DNA from: Anabaena sp. PCC 7108
GTDB lineage: Bacteria > Cyanobacteriota > Cyanobacteriia > Cyanobacteriales > Nostocaceae
DNA: 64,000 nucleotides
Direction: 5' to 3'
Assembly: GCF_000332135.1 (NCBI RefSeq)
Contig: NZ_KB235896.1
Coordinates: 1,871,403 to 1,935,402 of the forward strand
Shown here in pieces: positions 16,837 through 26,477 of this stretch. The position numbers and the translations under genes were made by a program. Numbering within the stretch: position 1 is the stretch's first letter; every line of letters starts with the position of its first letter. The notes under the pieces were generated by a model. The model was given only the letters and a program-made list of their open reading frames with translations, searched no databases and had not been told where the DNA came from.

Positions 16837-19113
16837 TTAGCCTTGTAACTCTTCAACTTGGCCTACACGACGGATGTTAAGAATATCACTCATTTTCTTA
16901 ATTTGTACAAATAAGTGTTCTAATTGTGAGCGATCGCGGATATCAATACCCAAATCCATTAAAGCCGGTTGTCCCAAAGCAGTTTTCACATTTGCATGAC
17001 GCACATTGATACCTTGATCACTCAACCGCGATAAAATATCTTTTAATATTCCCACTCTATCAAGTGTCTCAATTTGAATATCAATAGGGTAAGTGTGAGG
17101 ACGGCCGTGATTTTCTAAAGCTGAGTTCCATTTCACTGGGACTAAGCGTTCACATTCCACATGATCCACATTATGACAGCCTTGACGATGGATAGATATA
17201 CCCCTTCCCCTTGTCACCACACCAATAATCCCTTCCCCAGGAATCGGCGTACAACAACCAGCCACATGATAAACTAAGCCTTCTACGCCAATAATTGGTG
17301 AATCACTAGCACGGGAAGTAGTTGGTGGCGTATCCCGTGCAGTTTTTGATGTTGATTCCTTGGGTAAAAACGGGATAACATCAGCCACCGGTTGATCTGC
17401 TTTCACCACATCTCGCCAGCGATTTAATACTAGGTTTAAAGTAATTTCTCCATAACCTAAACCCGCGAGTAAATCTTCAACACTGTGATAATTACACTTT
17501 TCGGCGACAGTCTGCATCGCATCAGATTTCAGCAAATTATCAAAACCAGTTTTACCAAGTTCCTTTTCTAATAAATCTCTTCCCCGCGCCACATTTTCTT
17601 CTCGGCGCGATCGCTTGTACCATTGTTTAATTCTATATTTCGCCGCCGAAGTCCTGACAAAATTTAACCAATCCAAACTAGGATGGCTATTCTTTTGAGT
17701 AATAACATCAACAATATCCCCATTTTGCAACCTTGTTGATAATGGCACCATCCGCCCATTCACCCGCGTACCTGCACAATGGTTCCCTACCTCTGTATGA
17801 ATTCGATAAGCAAAATCTATACTCGTAGAACCGGGACTTAGAGGAACCACATCCCCCTTAGGGGTGAAGACATAAACATCATCTTCAAATAGATTGTCTT
17901 TAACACTATCTAAATATTCTTGCGCGTCTTTTAGATCACTTTGCCATTCCAGCAATTGCCGTAACCAAGTAAACTTTTCATCTGAACCCGTTAATTGGTT
18001 ATTAGTGGAACCACCTGTTTCTTTATACTTCCAATGTGCTGCAATCCCATATTCAGCAACATGATGCATATCCACAGTCCGAATTTGCACTTCCAAAGGG
18101 CGACCGGTCAAACCAATTACCCCAGTATGCAACGACTGGTAACGGTTCGGTTTAGGCAATCCAATATAGTCTTTAAACCTGCCAGGAATGGGGCGAAAAG
18201 CATCATGAACCACAGCCAAAGCCCGATAGCATTCCTCATTAGTTTGCACAATTATTCGCAGCGCTGCCAAATCATAAATTTCATGAAATTCTTTTTGCTG
18301 CTTATGCATTTTTTGATAAATGCTATAAAGATGTTTGGGGCGGCCACTAATATCCAAACACTGGATTCCGGCTTGCTGCAACCGTTCCCGCAAAACGTTC
18401 GTAGTTTTAGCCAGTTTTTCTTCCCGCGCTGTTCGTTTTTCAGAAACGTGCTGCTGAATTTCACGAAAAGCCTCCGGTTCCAAATACTTAAACGCCAAAT
18501 CCTCCAATTCCCATTTAACTCGCCATATTCCCAAACGATTGGCTAAAGGCGCAAAGATATCTCGCGTTTCCTGGGCGCTACGGCGGCGGCTTGCTTCTGA
18601 CATATACTGCAAGGTTCGCATATTATGCAAACGGTCTGCCAACTTCACCACAATTACTCGAATATCTTTAGCCATTGCCAAAAACATTCGTCGGAAATTC
18701 TCAGCTTGGCTTTCAGTTTTGCTAGTGAAATTGATTTTAGAAAGTTTGGTGACACCCTCCACCAATTGCCGTACTTCTGCCCCAAAATGCTCTTCTATTT
18801 CTTCAATTGTAACTTCTGTATCTTCAACTACATCATGAAGAAATCCAGCTGCTATCATAGCAGGACTGCCGCCCAAATCTCTCAGCAAACCAGCTACAGC
18901 GACTGGATGGGCAATATATGCTTCTCCAGATTTACGGTACTGCCCTTGATGGAGTTGATAGGCAAATTGGAAAGCGCGACAGATTAAAACCATATCACTA
19001 TGCGATCGCTCAATTTCCGGTTCGGTGTTTTTTGCTGATGTTTCTCGTAAACATTTCTTAAGCCATTCCGGAAGACTGACATCAACTGAAGAATTAAGAA
19101 GTAAGCTGCTCAT
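16837..19113 (-). CDS. rsh: Bifunctional (p)ppGpp synthetase/hydrolase (RelA/SpoT homologue)
   Basis: A 758-residue stringent-response enzyme. The HD hydrolase domain has HPVAVAGLL and FLHDVVEDTE (H93-D94 pair). The synthetase domain has YDLAALRIIV and GRFKDYI (311-317), with the RxKD loop (R312-D315) of bifunctional enzymes, not the ExDD of synthetase-only RelA. Then come a TGS domain (about 410-470, DVYVFTPKGDVVPL), a helical/zinc-finger-like region with CCTPIPGE, and a C-terminal ACT domain. It makes the alarmone under starvation and degrades it otherwise, and appears to be full length. Confidence 0.95.
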   Translation of the reverse strand: MSSLLLNSSVDVSLPEWLKKCLRETSAKNTEPEIERSHSDMVLICRAFQFAYQLHQGQYRKSGEAYIAHPVAVAGLLRDLGGSPAMIAAGFLHDVVEDTEVTIEEIEEHFGAEVRQLVEGVTKLSKINFTSKTESQAENFRRMFLAMAKDIRVIVVKLADRLHNMRTLQYMSEASRRRSAQETRDIFAPLANRLGIWRVKWELEDLAFKYLEPEAFREIQQHVSEKRTAREEKLAKTTNVLRERLQQAGIQCLDISGRPKHLYSIYQKMHKQQKEFHEIYDLAALRIIVQTNEECYRALAVVHDAFRPIPGRFKDYIGLPKPNRYQSLHTGVIGLTGRPLEVQIRTVDMHHVAEYGIAAHWKYKETGGSTNNQLTGSDEKFTWLRQLLEWQSDLKDAQEYLDSVKDNLFEDDVYVFTPKGDVVPLSPGSTSIDFAYRIHTEVGNHCAGTRVNGRMVPLSTRLQNGDIVDVITQKNSHPSLDWLNFVRTSAAKYRIKQWYKRSRREENVARGRDLLEKELGKTGFDNLLKSDAMQTVAEKCNYHSVEDLLAGLGYGEITLNLVLNRWRDVVKADQPVADVIPFLPKESTSKTARDTPPTTSRASDSPIIGVEGLVYHVAGCCTPIPGEGIIGVVTRGRGISIHRQGCHNVDHVECERLVPVKWNSALENHGRPHTYPIDIQIETLDRVGILKDILSRLSDQGINVRHANVKTALGQPALMDLGIDIRDRSQLEHLFVQIKKMSDILNIRRVGQVEELQG

Positions 19114-19409
19114 ACAAGAGAGATTATAAGTTTTTGGTGGATTAAGTGAGATATAGACGCAAATTACAGCATCTCCCCAGAAGATGCTGTTGCCCTACAG
19201 ACGGGTAGAAAAAACAGTGTGAGGATGACTTTCTAATTGCCTGTGATCATCATCCATTGCAGGTGTCGAGGCATATAAGACTGAGTATCCATAGATGACA
19301 AACAAAGCCTCAAACTGTAATTCGAGGCTTTTAGTTTGATTAAGTCCTTAAAAAAGTTTATTCTAGAAGAAAATTTTCTTGACATTAATACTATCTTAAC
19401 TAGCACTGG
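19114..19409. other. Divergent rsh-patD gap with two hairpins
   Basis: Holds a 9-bp stem ACAGCATCT / AGATGCTGT (19166-19190) and a hairpin AAGCCTC / GAGGCTT followed by TTTT (19305-19332). As both flanking genes point away, the second looks like an orphan terminator and may end a short unannotated RNA. A TTGACA lies at about 19379-19384. Confidence 0.5.
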
Positions 19410-19763
19410 ATGTCTCTAAATCTTGATAAATATCAGGAATTTGCAACATTTCTAGAGCAACTACGCTCTGATGTTAACAAAAATCAAGTAGATGCTCCTA
19501 CCCTAAGGCAGCGTTTAGGCGCTTTGCATCAATTTTTTATCCAACAAATTGTGCCTTTAGGCGATGTAGAATATCGAGAGCAGTCTTACCAAACTGAAAT
19601 GAGTAAGCAACTGCGTCTTCTGGAAATAGATGTGATGTTTTTCCAAGGTGCAAAGCAGTCAGCAACAGCACAAGCTAGGCTTAAAACTATTGAAGAACGC
19701 TTAACAACTTTAATTAGATATTGTCATGCCATAATCCAACCAGAGCAGAAGGGGGAAAAATAA
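19410..19763 (+). CDS. patD: PatD-like heterocyst frequency control protein
   Basis: A 117-residue, all-helical, soluble protein. The blocks LRQRLGALHQFF, QIVPLGD and KQLRLLEIDVMFFQGAKQS match my memory of proteins annotated as heterocyst frequency control protein PatD in Nostocales. In Anabaena PCC 7120 PatD limits how many cells become heterocysts and its gene is regulated by NtcA. I do not see a GTAN8TAC box upstream here. The call rests on sequence memory, not an alignment; the alternative is an uncharacterised conserved cyanobacterial helical protein. Confidence 0.6.
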   Translation: MSLNLDKYQEFATFLEQLRSDVNKNQVDAPTLRQRLGALHQFFIQQIVPLGDVEYREQSYQTEMSKQLRLLEIDVMFFQGAKQSATAQARLKTIEERLTTLIRYCHAIIQPEQKGEK

Positions 19764-19870
19764 CGACTGCACTCCTTTTTCTTGGTCTAACTACATAATG
19801 CCACTTATAACTTACTTGAAACTGCTACCAAAGTAACAGGAAAGTGGTAGGTTGATTTCAGCAATAGTTT

Positions 19871-19907
19871 AACCCAACAACAAATTAGATTTTCGGAATG
19901 TTGGGTT
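19871..19907. repeat. Inverted repeat AACCCAACA / TGTTGGGTT
   Basis: Nine-base perfect arms at 19871-19879 and 19899-19907, a common dispersed intergenic hairpin in cyanobacteria. It lies between patD and the zinc-ribbon gene and could end patD transcripts. Confidence 0.6.
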
Positions 19908-19946
19908 GACGTGAAGAAATCCAACTTATGTAAGTGTAAAAATTAT

Positions 19947-21188
19947 ATGTTTGATAGAATACGTCGTTTTTTAAGTCAATTTTTTCATAATTCTCAAACA
20001 ATCAATAATGAACCTGTAAATAAGGTAAGTTTGATTGTAATTATCCTAGTTGATATTTTCATTCTAATTAATGTTTTTACAGGTTTAGATGATATTAGTA
20101 GATGGCATCTCAGTCCATATCAAGCTTATCCATGCTATTCAGAATGGGATAGTTATAAAAAACAACCTACTATAGATAAAGATTATGAAATTATCAAGAG
20201 TTCATTGCCATACAATACAACTAGTCAAACCAAATTTAAGCAAAATTATCAACAAGAAGAACTAGGACATTTAGGTAAAGTTTCAGAAATATGTTTAAAT
20301 TATGGTGAAGCTAAAGATCAACTAAATAATGCCGAAAATCGCCAAACTCTAATCAGCATAAATCAGACACAAGATAATATCAATAAATTACAAAAAGCAA
20401 ATTTAACTATTAGGAATCAATATGATTCAACGCTATTAGAAAAAATTGCTGGACAGTCTTCAGGAAATTCAATTAATCAAGTTGCAGCAGAAAAAGCCAA
20501 ACAAGAGTTAGATAAAAATAACCGCAAAATTTCTACATTTAAACAAAAAATAGCTAATCTGCAAAATCAACTGGTGACCAAACCAGAAACTATTAATTTC
20601 TTATCTTTTCTCAAAGATGAAACTAAATTTACAGAAGTTAAAAAAGGCTATGAAAACGCATCATTTTGGTATCCCAGTCTCCAACTGATATTTCAATCTA
20701 TTTTTCTCATACCTCTAATTATTATCGCTTTATTAGCACATCAATTTAGCGTCAAGAGAGGATATGGACTGATAGCTTTAATTAGCTGGCATTTGCTGGT
20801 AATATTTCTAATTCCGTTGATTTTGAAAATCTTTCAATTTCTACAAATTGGCGTAATTGCAGAGTTCATTTTCAATATTATCAGTCAAGTCTTTGGTAGC
20901 TTGCTGTTTCTAATTAGTTATGTTTATATCTTTTTGATTCCTCTCGTTGGTTTTGGACTAATCAAATTCTTACAGACAGTTGTCTTTAATAATAAATCTC
21001 AAGCTACTAAAAGGGTTCAAAAATCACAATGTATTAACTGTGCAAAAACCATTAAAACTCATGATGCCCATTGTCCTCATTGCGGATATTATCAATATGT
21101 TGAATGCCATAATTGCCATAATTTAACTTACAAAAAGTTGCCTTATTGTTATCATTGTGGTGCTGATCAAAATCATAGTCATTCTTAA
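19947..21188 (+). CDS. Membrane protein with coiled coil and C-terminal zinc ribbon
   Basis: 413 residues from the ATG at 19947 (a GTG 12 codons upstream is possible; neither has a clear ribosome site). Order: one membrane segment near residues 28-46; a long polar helical, coiled-coil-like region; three or four membrane helices (about 240-345); and a C-terminal double zinc ribbon with paired cysteines (CINC, CPHC, CHNC, CYHC), typical of zinc_ribbon_2/DZR. Function unknown. The fold suggests a membrane-anchored protein whose metal-binding tail faces the cytoplasm. Confidence 0.65.
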   Translation: MFDRIRRFLSQFFHNSQTINNEPVNKVSLIVIILVDIFILINVFTGLDDISRWHLSPYQAYPCYSEWDSYKKQPTIDKDYEIIKSSLPYNTTSQTKFKQNYQQEELGHLGKVSEICLNYGEAKDQLNNAENRQTLISINQTQDNINKLQKANLTIRNQYDSTLLEKIAGQSSGNSINQVAAEKAKQELDKNNRKISTFKQKIANLQNQLVTKPETINFLSFLKDETKFTEVKKGYENASFWYPSLQLIFQSIFLIPLIIIALLAHQFSVKRGYGLIALISWHLLVIFLIPLILKIFQFLQIGVIAEFIFNIISQVFGSLLFLISYVYIFLIPLVGFGLIKFLQTVVFNNKSQATKRVQKSQCINCAKTIKTHDAHCPHCGYYQYVECHNCHNLTYKKLPYCYHCGADQNHSHS

Positions 21189-21230
21189 AGAACCCCACCC
21201 CAACCCCGCTTGCGAGGAGGGGGCTAAGAT
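21189..21230. repeat. GC-rich dispersed hairpin
   Basis: CCCCACCCCAACCCCGC followed by GCGAGGAGGGGGC forms a short GC-rich hairpin of a type scattered in cyanobacterial intergenic DNA. It follows a stop codon by 3 nt and may act as a terminator. Confidence 0.5.
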
Positions 21231-21335
21231 ATATCTCATTCAAGTGCGCTATAGAACAACTATTTTCACTAATCTGATAGACTATCCTAAATTTAAGATT
21301 TTATAGAAGTTGTAGCGTCAGGCTAATAATTAACT

Positions 21336-22985
21336 ATGAGTGAAGCCTTATTTAATGTTGAAAATCTCTGCGTAGCTTATCCCCAACGCCACGGAGAAGA
21401 AGCAAGCTGGGCGGTTGATAATGTATCTTTTACACTCCAAGCAGGTGAAAGAATGGGTTTGGTGGGAGAGTCTGGTTGTGGTAAATCTACTATTGGTAGG
21501 GCAATAATGAAGCTGTTACCTTCTTCTAGTCGTGTTGAAGGTCAAGTAAATTTTCAGGGACAGCCTGTTTTAGATTTAACACAAAATCAGATGCAGAAGT
21601 TTCGGGGTGAAGCGGTGGCTTTGATTTTTCAAGACCCAATGACGCGCCTTGACCCGTTGATGACAATTGGTAATCATTGTATTGAAACTTTACAAGCCCA
21701 TTCACCGGAGTTATCAAAACAGCAAGCGAAAGAAAAAGCTTTAGCGACTTTGGCAAAAGTGAAAATTCCTGCTAGTCGTTGGAGTCAGTATCCCCATGAG
21801 TTTAGCGGGGGAATGCGTCAACGGGTGGCTATTGCACTGGCTTTACTTCTTAATCCTAAACTGATTGTGGCAGATGAACCCACAACTAGCTTAGATGTCA
21901 CGGTTTCTGCACAAATTCTGCAAGAGTTAACGCGATTGTGTGCTGAGGAGAATATGGGATTGTTGTTGATTTCCCATGATTTAGCAATGGTGGGGGAATA
22001 TTGCGATCGCATTGGGGTAATGTATCAGGGTAAAATGGTGGAAATGGGGAAAACGGAAACTGTATTTAAACAACCTCAACATGAATATACCCGTTCTCTA
22101 TTAAAAGCAGCTTTGCATATTCAAGCAGTCAATGATAATGAAGAATTGGTAATTGATAATAGAGAAACAAGCCAATCACCAATTCTAAAAATCACAGAAC
22201 TTAAGCAATATTATAGCATAGAACCGAATTTTATTGAACGCTTATTTAAAGGAGAAGGACAAACAATTAAAGCTGTAGATGGAATTAATTTGGAATTACA
22301 TCCAGGGGAAATTTTAGGACTAGTGGGTGAGTCTGGTTGTGGGAAAAGTACACTTTCTAGAACTATCTTACAATTAATTCGTCCTACATCTGGAAAAGTC
22401 GAGTTTTTAGGACAGGAATTAACGAGTTTATCACGTCAAGAAATTCGTTCTTCCCGTAGACAAATCCAAATGATATTTCAAGATCCCCATGCTTGTTTAA
22501 ATCCCGCTATGACCGTGGGACAAAGTATAGCAGATCCTTTATTAATTCACAATTTAGCTAATACTATACAAGCCAAAGAAAAGGTTTTATGGATGTTAGA
22601 AAAAGTGGGTTTAACACCAGCAGAACTTTATTATCAGCGTTATCCCTCTGATTTGTCTGGGGGACAACAACAACGGGTTGCCATAGCACGGGCTTTAATT
22701 ACTCGTCCTAAACTGGTAATATGTGATGAACCAGTAAGTATGCTAGATGCCAGCGTGCAAACACAAGTTCTTGATTTGATGCTACAACTAAAGGCAGAAT
22801 TTGAGTTAACTTACCTATTCATTACCCATGATTTATGGTTAGCGCGGTTTTTGTGCGATCGCATAGCCGTGATGAATGGTGGTAAAATTGTCGAACTAGG
22901 ACAAACTAAACAGATTTTTTCTCATCCTCAACATCCCTACACCCAAACCCTGTTAGCTGCTGCACCTTTATTAGCAAGAGTATAA
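21336..22985 (+). CDS. ABC transporter, duplicated ATPase (oligopeptide/dipeptide type)
   Basis: 549 residues containing two full ATPase domains of the DppD/DppF type fused in one chain, as in YejF or GsiA. Domain 1: GESGCGKST (about 44-52) and FSGGMRQR. Domain 2: GESGCGKST again (about 334-342) and LSGGQQQR, each with a DEP Walker B (ADEPTTSLD, CDEPVSMLD). It would power uptake of peptides or related solutes such as glutathione or nickel chelates. The membrane and binding components are not adjacent, which is usual for scattered cyanobacterial transporters. Confidence 0.9.
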   Translation: MSEALFNVENLCVAYPQRHGEEASWAVDNVSFTLQAGERMGLVGESGCGKSTIGRAIMKLLPSSSRVEGQVNFQGQPVLDLTQNQMQKFRGEAVALIFQDPMTRLDPLMTIGNHCIETLQAHSPELSKQQAKEKALATLAKVKIPASRWSQYPHEFSGGMRQRVAIALALLLNPKLIVADEPTTSLDVTVSAQILQELTRLCAEENMGLLLISHDLAMVGEYCDRIGVMYQGKMVEMGKTETVFKQPQHEYTRSLLKAALHIQAVNDNEELVIDNRETSQSPILKITELKQYYSIEPNFIERLFKGEGQTIKAVDGINLELHPGEILGLVGESGCGKSTLSRTILQLIRPTSGKVEFLGQELTSLSRQEIRSSRRQIQMIFQDPHACLNPAMTVGQSIADPLLIHNLANTIQAKEKVLWMLEKVGLTPAELYYQRYPSDLSGGQQQRVAIARALITRPKLVICDEPVSMLDASVQTQVLDLMLQLKAEFELTYLFITHDLWLARFLCDRIAVMNGGKIVELGQTKQIFSHPQHPYTQTLLAAAPLLARV

Positions 22986-23047
22986 GGAGTTCAGGAGAAA
23001 TAAGCAGAAAGAGGAAAATGACCAATCACCAATCACAAAAGTAATTA

Positions 23048-23767
23048 ATGTCTAAAAATCCGTCTTCTAAACCTTACACAACCAATACCAATCAATCAGA
23101 TAAATGGCAAGAAAGAGTAGCGCAAATAGCATATCGCTTTAATAAACAATATCAAAATCAAAAATTTGAAGTACCAGACGAAGTCCAAGCAATGCCAATA
23201 TTTAGAGAATGGACTACTGGCATATTAAGTAATAAGATTGTATCGCCTTTTTGGGAAATTGCTCAACCTCAAAAAAACCAACATTGTTTAGATATTGGCT
23301 GCGGGGTCAGTTTTTTAATCTATCCTTGGCGAGATTGGCAAGCATTTTTTTATGGACAAGAAATTAGTAATATTGCCAGAGATACTTTGAATTCCCGTGG
23401 TTCACAGTTAAACTCAAAACTTTTCAAAGGTGTTGAGTTAGGTGCATCTCATCATTTAAACTATGTTTCTGGTCAGTTTGACTTAGTAATTGCAACGGGT
23501 TTTAGTTGCTATTTTCCCCTAGAATATTGGCAAGCTGTGTTACTAGAAGTAAAACGGGTATTGAAACCAGAAGGACAGTTTGTATTTGACATTCTCAATT
23601 CAGAACAACCTTTAGCTGAAGATTGGGCGGTTCTAGAAACTTATTTGGGTGCTGAGGTGTTTCTAGAATCTACGACAGACTGGGAAAAAACAATTAAGGC
23701 TACGGGTGCTAAAGTAATTAAACGGCAATTAGGAGAATTATTCGAGTTGTACAAAGTCAAGTTTTAA
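23048..23767 (+). CDS. Class I SAM-dependent methyltransferase
   Basis: A 239-residue protein with motif I CLDIGCGVS (about 79-87), an acidic post-I residue (GQEIS), motif II FDLVIATG and motif III LKPEGQFVFDIL. The substrate is unknown. The gene follows the ABC ATPase by 62 nt on the same strand and converges on the beta-lactamase gene with only 16 nt between the stops. It may be co-transcribed with the ATPase gene. The N-terminus is polar; no signal or membrane segment. Confidence 0.75.
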   Translation: MSKNPSSKPYTTNTNQSDKWQERVAQIAYRFNKQYQNQKFEVPDEVQAMPIFREWTTGILSNKIVSPFWEIAQPQKNQHCLDIGCGVSFLIYPWRDWQAFFYGQEISNIARDTLNSRGSQLNSKLFKGVELGASHHLNYVSGQFDLVIATGFSCYFPLEYWQAVLLEVKRVLKPEGQFVFDILNSEQPLAEDWAVLETYLGAEVFLESTTDWEKTIKATGAKVIKRQLGELFELYKVKF

Positions 23768-23783
23768 GAGAAAAATCAGGACA

Positions 23784-24632
23784 TTATAGGACTCCTAAAT
23801 CCTTCAGACTGCTGCGTGTAATTTCGATTCGGGCAGGTATATCATCTGGTTTATTGATGTCAATATTTGTGGCAAAAAAGTAGACGTTTTTGTTTTGTTC
23901 CAAATAGCCAACAAACCAACCTACTTGGGGTTTACTGCTAGTTAACCATCCCGTTTTAGCCCGCAGTGTGTAGTCTGGAGTTTTTTCCCACACCATAATG
24001 TCTTTCACAACATCCATTGTCCGTTTTGAAAAAGGTAAATTACCTTGATACAACCTTTGTAAAAAATCAATTTGCGCTTTGGGTGTAATTTTCAAAGGAC
24101 CTTGCAGCCAAAAACGATCAATGTCTGCGGCAGTACCAATTTCACGGTTGCCATAGCCAACTTTATCAATCCATTGCTGCATTTGTGCATATCCAATTCT
24201 GCGTGCTAAAACTTGATAAAACCAAACAGTTGAATTCTTGAAGGCTTGACGTAAATTTGTATCCTGATTCCAAGTCTCAAAATCTCGATGAATTCCATCC
24301 CAAGTCAGAACAGCGACATCATCTTTAATTACACCAGTTTCTAAAGCCGTCATGGCGTTGAAAATTTTAAAGGTTGAAGCTGGAGTAATTGGGGTGGTAT
24401 TACGTTGAGGATTGTGTTCATAGGTGAGGTTATTTTGGGAATCATAAATTATGATCGATCCTGCAACCCCAAATTTTTGGAAATGTCGCCCCAAGTCTGG
24501 GACTTTAACATTGACTTTTGCTGAATGTTCAGATGAGATAGAAGAAGGTTTTGCCAACACATAGATTGACCAGAAGTTAATGATGATTATGACTGTGAAG
24601 GCAAGAGTTAGAGATCGCCAAATACGAGACAA
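23784..24632 (-). CDS. Class D beta-lactamase (OXA-like)
   Basis: A 282-residue exported serine beta-lactamase-type enzyme. A signal or anchor segment (about 8-27) is followed by every class D hallmark: S86-T-F-K89 (nucleophile and carbamylated Lys), S134-T-V136, Y160-G-N162, W175-L-x-G-P near the omega loop, and K226-T-G228. Length and motif spacing match OXA enzymes rather than penicillin-binding proteins. The catalytic set is complete, so it is likely active against some beta-lactams, though a role in peptidoglycan metabolism is possible. Genes nearby are not resistance genes and no mobile element borders it, so it looks intrinsic. Confidence 0.87.
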   Translation of the reverse strand: MSRIWRSLTLAFTVIIIINFWSIYVLAKPSSISSEHSAKVNVKVPDLGRHFQKFGVAGSIIIYDSQNNLTYEHNPQRNTTPITPASTFKIFNAMTALETGVIKDDVAVLTWDGIHRDFETWNQDTNLRQAFKNSTVWFYQVLARRIGYAQMQQWIDKVGYGNREIGTAADIDRFWLQGPLKITPKAQIDFLQRLYQGNLPFSKRTMDVVKDIMVWEKTPDYTLRAKTGWLTSSKPQVGWFVGYLEQNKNVYFFATNIDINKPDDIPARIEITRSSLKDLGVL

Positions 24633-24742
24633 GATTTTCTCTCCATTTATATTGAATATAATTAACAGAATAACTGATAAATTTTACTGTAACAGTGTAT
24701 TATTTGTGAAGATTTTAACAACAATTTTCCCAAATAGCAGCA

Positions 24743-25243
24743 ATGATTATTCGCCATGCTAGAGAAACTGATTTACCTGCCATTGTAGCAATTTATAATG
24801 CTGCGGTTCCCAGCCGCATGGCGACAGCCGATTTAGAACCTGTATCTGTGGAAAGTCGTTTGGCTTGGTTTAAAGGAAGAGTCCCTTCACAGCGTCCTCT
24901 GTGGATAATTGAGACAGAAGGTTTAGTTACTGGATGGTTAAGTTTTCAATCATTTTACGGCAGACCTGCTTACCACTCAACTGCGGAAATTAGTATTTAC
25001 ATTTCCCCAAATTTTCAGGGATGTGGTTTGGGAAAACAACTGTTAACAAAAGCAATTTATGAAAGCCCAAATTTAGGTTTAAAGACTTTAGTGAGTTTTA
25101 TTTTTGCTCACAATCAACCCAGTTTAGGATTATTTACATCTTTTGGTTTTCAACCTTGGGGACATTTGCCTAGAATTGCAGATTTAGATGGAGAAGAAAG
25201 GGATTTAATGATTATGGGATTACGGGTTAGTGAGTTACATTGA
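24743..25243 (+). CDS. GNAT acetyltransferase, phosphinothricin-acetyltransferase-like
   Basis: 166 residues, a compact GNAT fold. The opening (IIRHARETDLPAIVAIYNAAV) and the acetyl-CoA loop SPNFQGCGLGKQLL (about 92-105, RxxGxG-like with Q for R) match the PAT/Bar/YncA branch, which acetylates phosphinothricin, methionine sulfoximine or similar compounds. The true substrate is unknown. It is divergent from the beta-lactamase gene; the pair could reflect resistance to natural inhibitors, but this is inference. Confidence 0.8.
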   Translation: MIIRHARETDLPAIVAIYNAAVPSRMATADLEPVSVESRLAWFKGRVPSQRPLWIIETEGLVTGWLSFQSFYGRPAYHSTAEISIYISPNFQGCGLGKQLLTKAIYESPNLGLKTLVSFIFAHNQPSLGLFTSFGFQPWGHLPRIADLDGEERDLMIMGLRVSELH

Positions 25244-25380
25244 AAATCCAAAAGTTCAAGATTTATGATATTATCTTTAGTTCGTAATTCTCATGAAAAT
25301 TGCTACACTACTCCCAACTAAACAAACACACCTAGAACATAGTCAAAGACATCTCAAATGAAGTCTGTTAGGATTGCCAT

Positions 25381-26361
25381 ATGCTAATTCTCCTCACCTT
25401 TTCTGAGAATAACCTAGAGTTATTCACCACTAGAGATGTCGATGTAGTACTGACAAAAATTGATAATTCTCGCAATATTTGGTTGCGCTGTATTAACTTC
25501 CGCGATCGCACTGGAACAGCTAGAATTATCAAGTATTTTGGACTTAATGCATCTCGTGTTGATATGATTTTCAACCATTCCTCCATAGGAATTGATGAAG
25601 ACATAGAAGATTGTTTATTTAACAGCTATGAAATTCTGACTCATCACATAAAAAATCGGGAGTTTGAGGTAGCCCGTGGCAGTATTGTCGTAGGAAATAA
25701 TTTTATCATAACCTTTGAAATTACGGAATTGAAAATATTAACCATACTCACTAACAATTTTCAAAAGCGAAATTTAGATATTCAAAAATGGGGAGTTGAT
25801 TATATTCTATATCTGATTTATAAAGATATTTTGAATAATTACCATACTGTATTTGACTATATTTCTAGAAAACTTGATGATTTAGAAGATGAAGTTCTAG
25901 ATAAATTGGGTGATGACTCAACGTATCAGAAAATTGCCACAATGAGGCAATCTACTCGTGTGGGAAGGCGCAATTTTCAAAGTATTAAATCACTACTGGT
26001 GATGATGGATTACGACGACTTCCAATGGATTACCCCACCTGTGAAGACACTATTTAATCAAGAATTAGTTCATCACATTGATAATCTCTGGCAAGAATAT
26101 CTGGCTTTGAGAACCTGGATGTCAGAATTAATGGAAATTCAACGGGATAATGTCGCCAGCAAAACTAGTGAACGAATTAATCGTCTAACTATTCTCTCCA
26201 GCATATTTTTGCCCATCACTTTTATTTCTGGCTTCTATGGTATGAACTTCAAATATATGCCTGAATTAGATCAACCTTGGGCTTATCCTGCTATTATCAG
26301 CATTATGGTATTGATTGTGATTTCTAGTATTGTCTATGCTAAACGACAACGTTGGTTGTAG
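25381..26361 (+). CDS. corA: CorA-family magnesium/cobalt transporter
   Basis: A 326-residue protein with a cytoplasmic alpha/beta domain, a long stalk helix, and two C-terminal membrane helices (about 265-285 and 300-318). The signature YGMNFKYMPE has GMN at 287-289, the ion selectivity loop of CorA pentamers, and the tail is basic (KRQRW). It transports Mg2+ down its gradient. It is a single-gene unit; an ATG with a weak ribosome site is used as start. No regulatory RNA (M-box) is visible upstream. Confidence 0.9.
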   Translation: MLILLTFSENNLELFTTRDVDVVLTKIDNSRNIWLRCINFRDRTGTARIIKYFGLNASRVDMIFNHSSIGIDEDIEDCLFNSYEILTHHIKNREFEVARGSIVVGNNFIITFEITELKILTILTNNFQKRNLDIQKWGVDYILYLIYKDILNNYHTVFDYISRKLDDLEDEVLDKLGDDSTYQKIATMRQSTRVGRRNFQSIKSLLVMMDYDDFQWITPPVKTLFNQELVHHIDNLWQEYLALRTWMSELMEIQRDNVASKTSERINRLTILSSIFLPITFISGFYGMNFKYMPELDQPWAYPAIISIMVLIVISSIVYAKRQRWL

Positions 26362-26435
26362 TCAGCAAGATTGATTACACTGCGGTAGAAATCCAGCTAC
26401 CATTTCAAATTAGGTAAAAAGTTCCATGAAACAAG

Positions 26436-26475
26436 ATTTTTTAATTTTTTAATTTTTAATTTTTAATTTTTAATT
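26436..26475 (+). repeat. AT octanucleotide tandem array (TTTTTAAT)
   Basis: About four to five copies of an 8-mer of the type AATTTTT/TTTTTAAT, lying in the 116-nt gap between convergent corA and the DUF4336 gene. The same array, ending in the same TTTTTAATTG, recurs at 55119-55148. Confidence 0.85.
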
Positions 26476-26477
26476 GT

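Noticed and set aside
19217-19225. Yfr1-like motif (TCCTCACAC on the minus strand)
   Set aside because: The conserved ACUCCUCACAC is only partly matched and the flanking two-hairpin layout of Yfr1 is missing.
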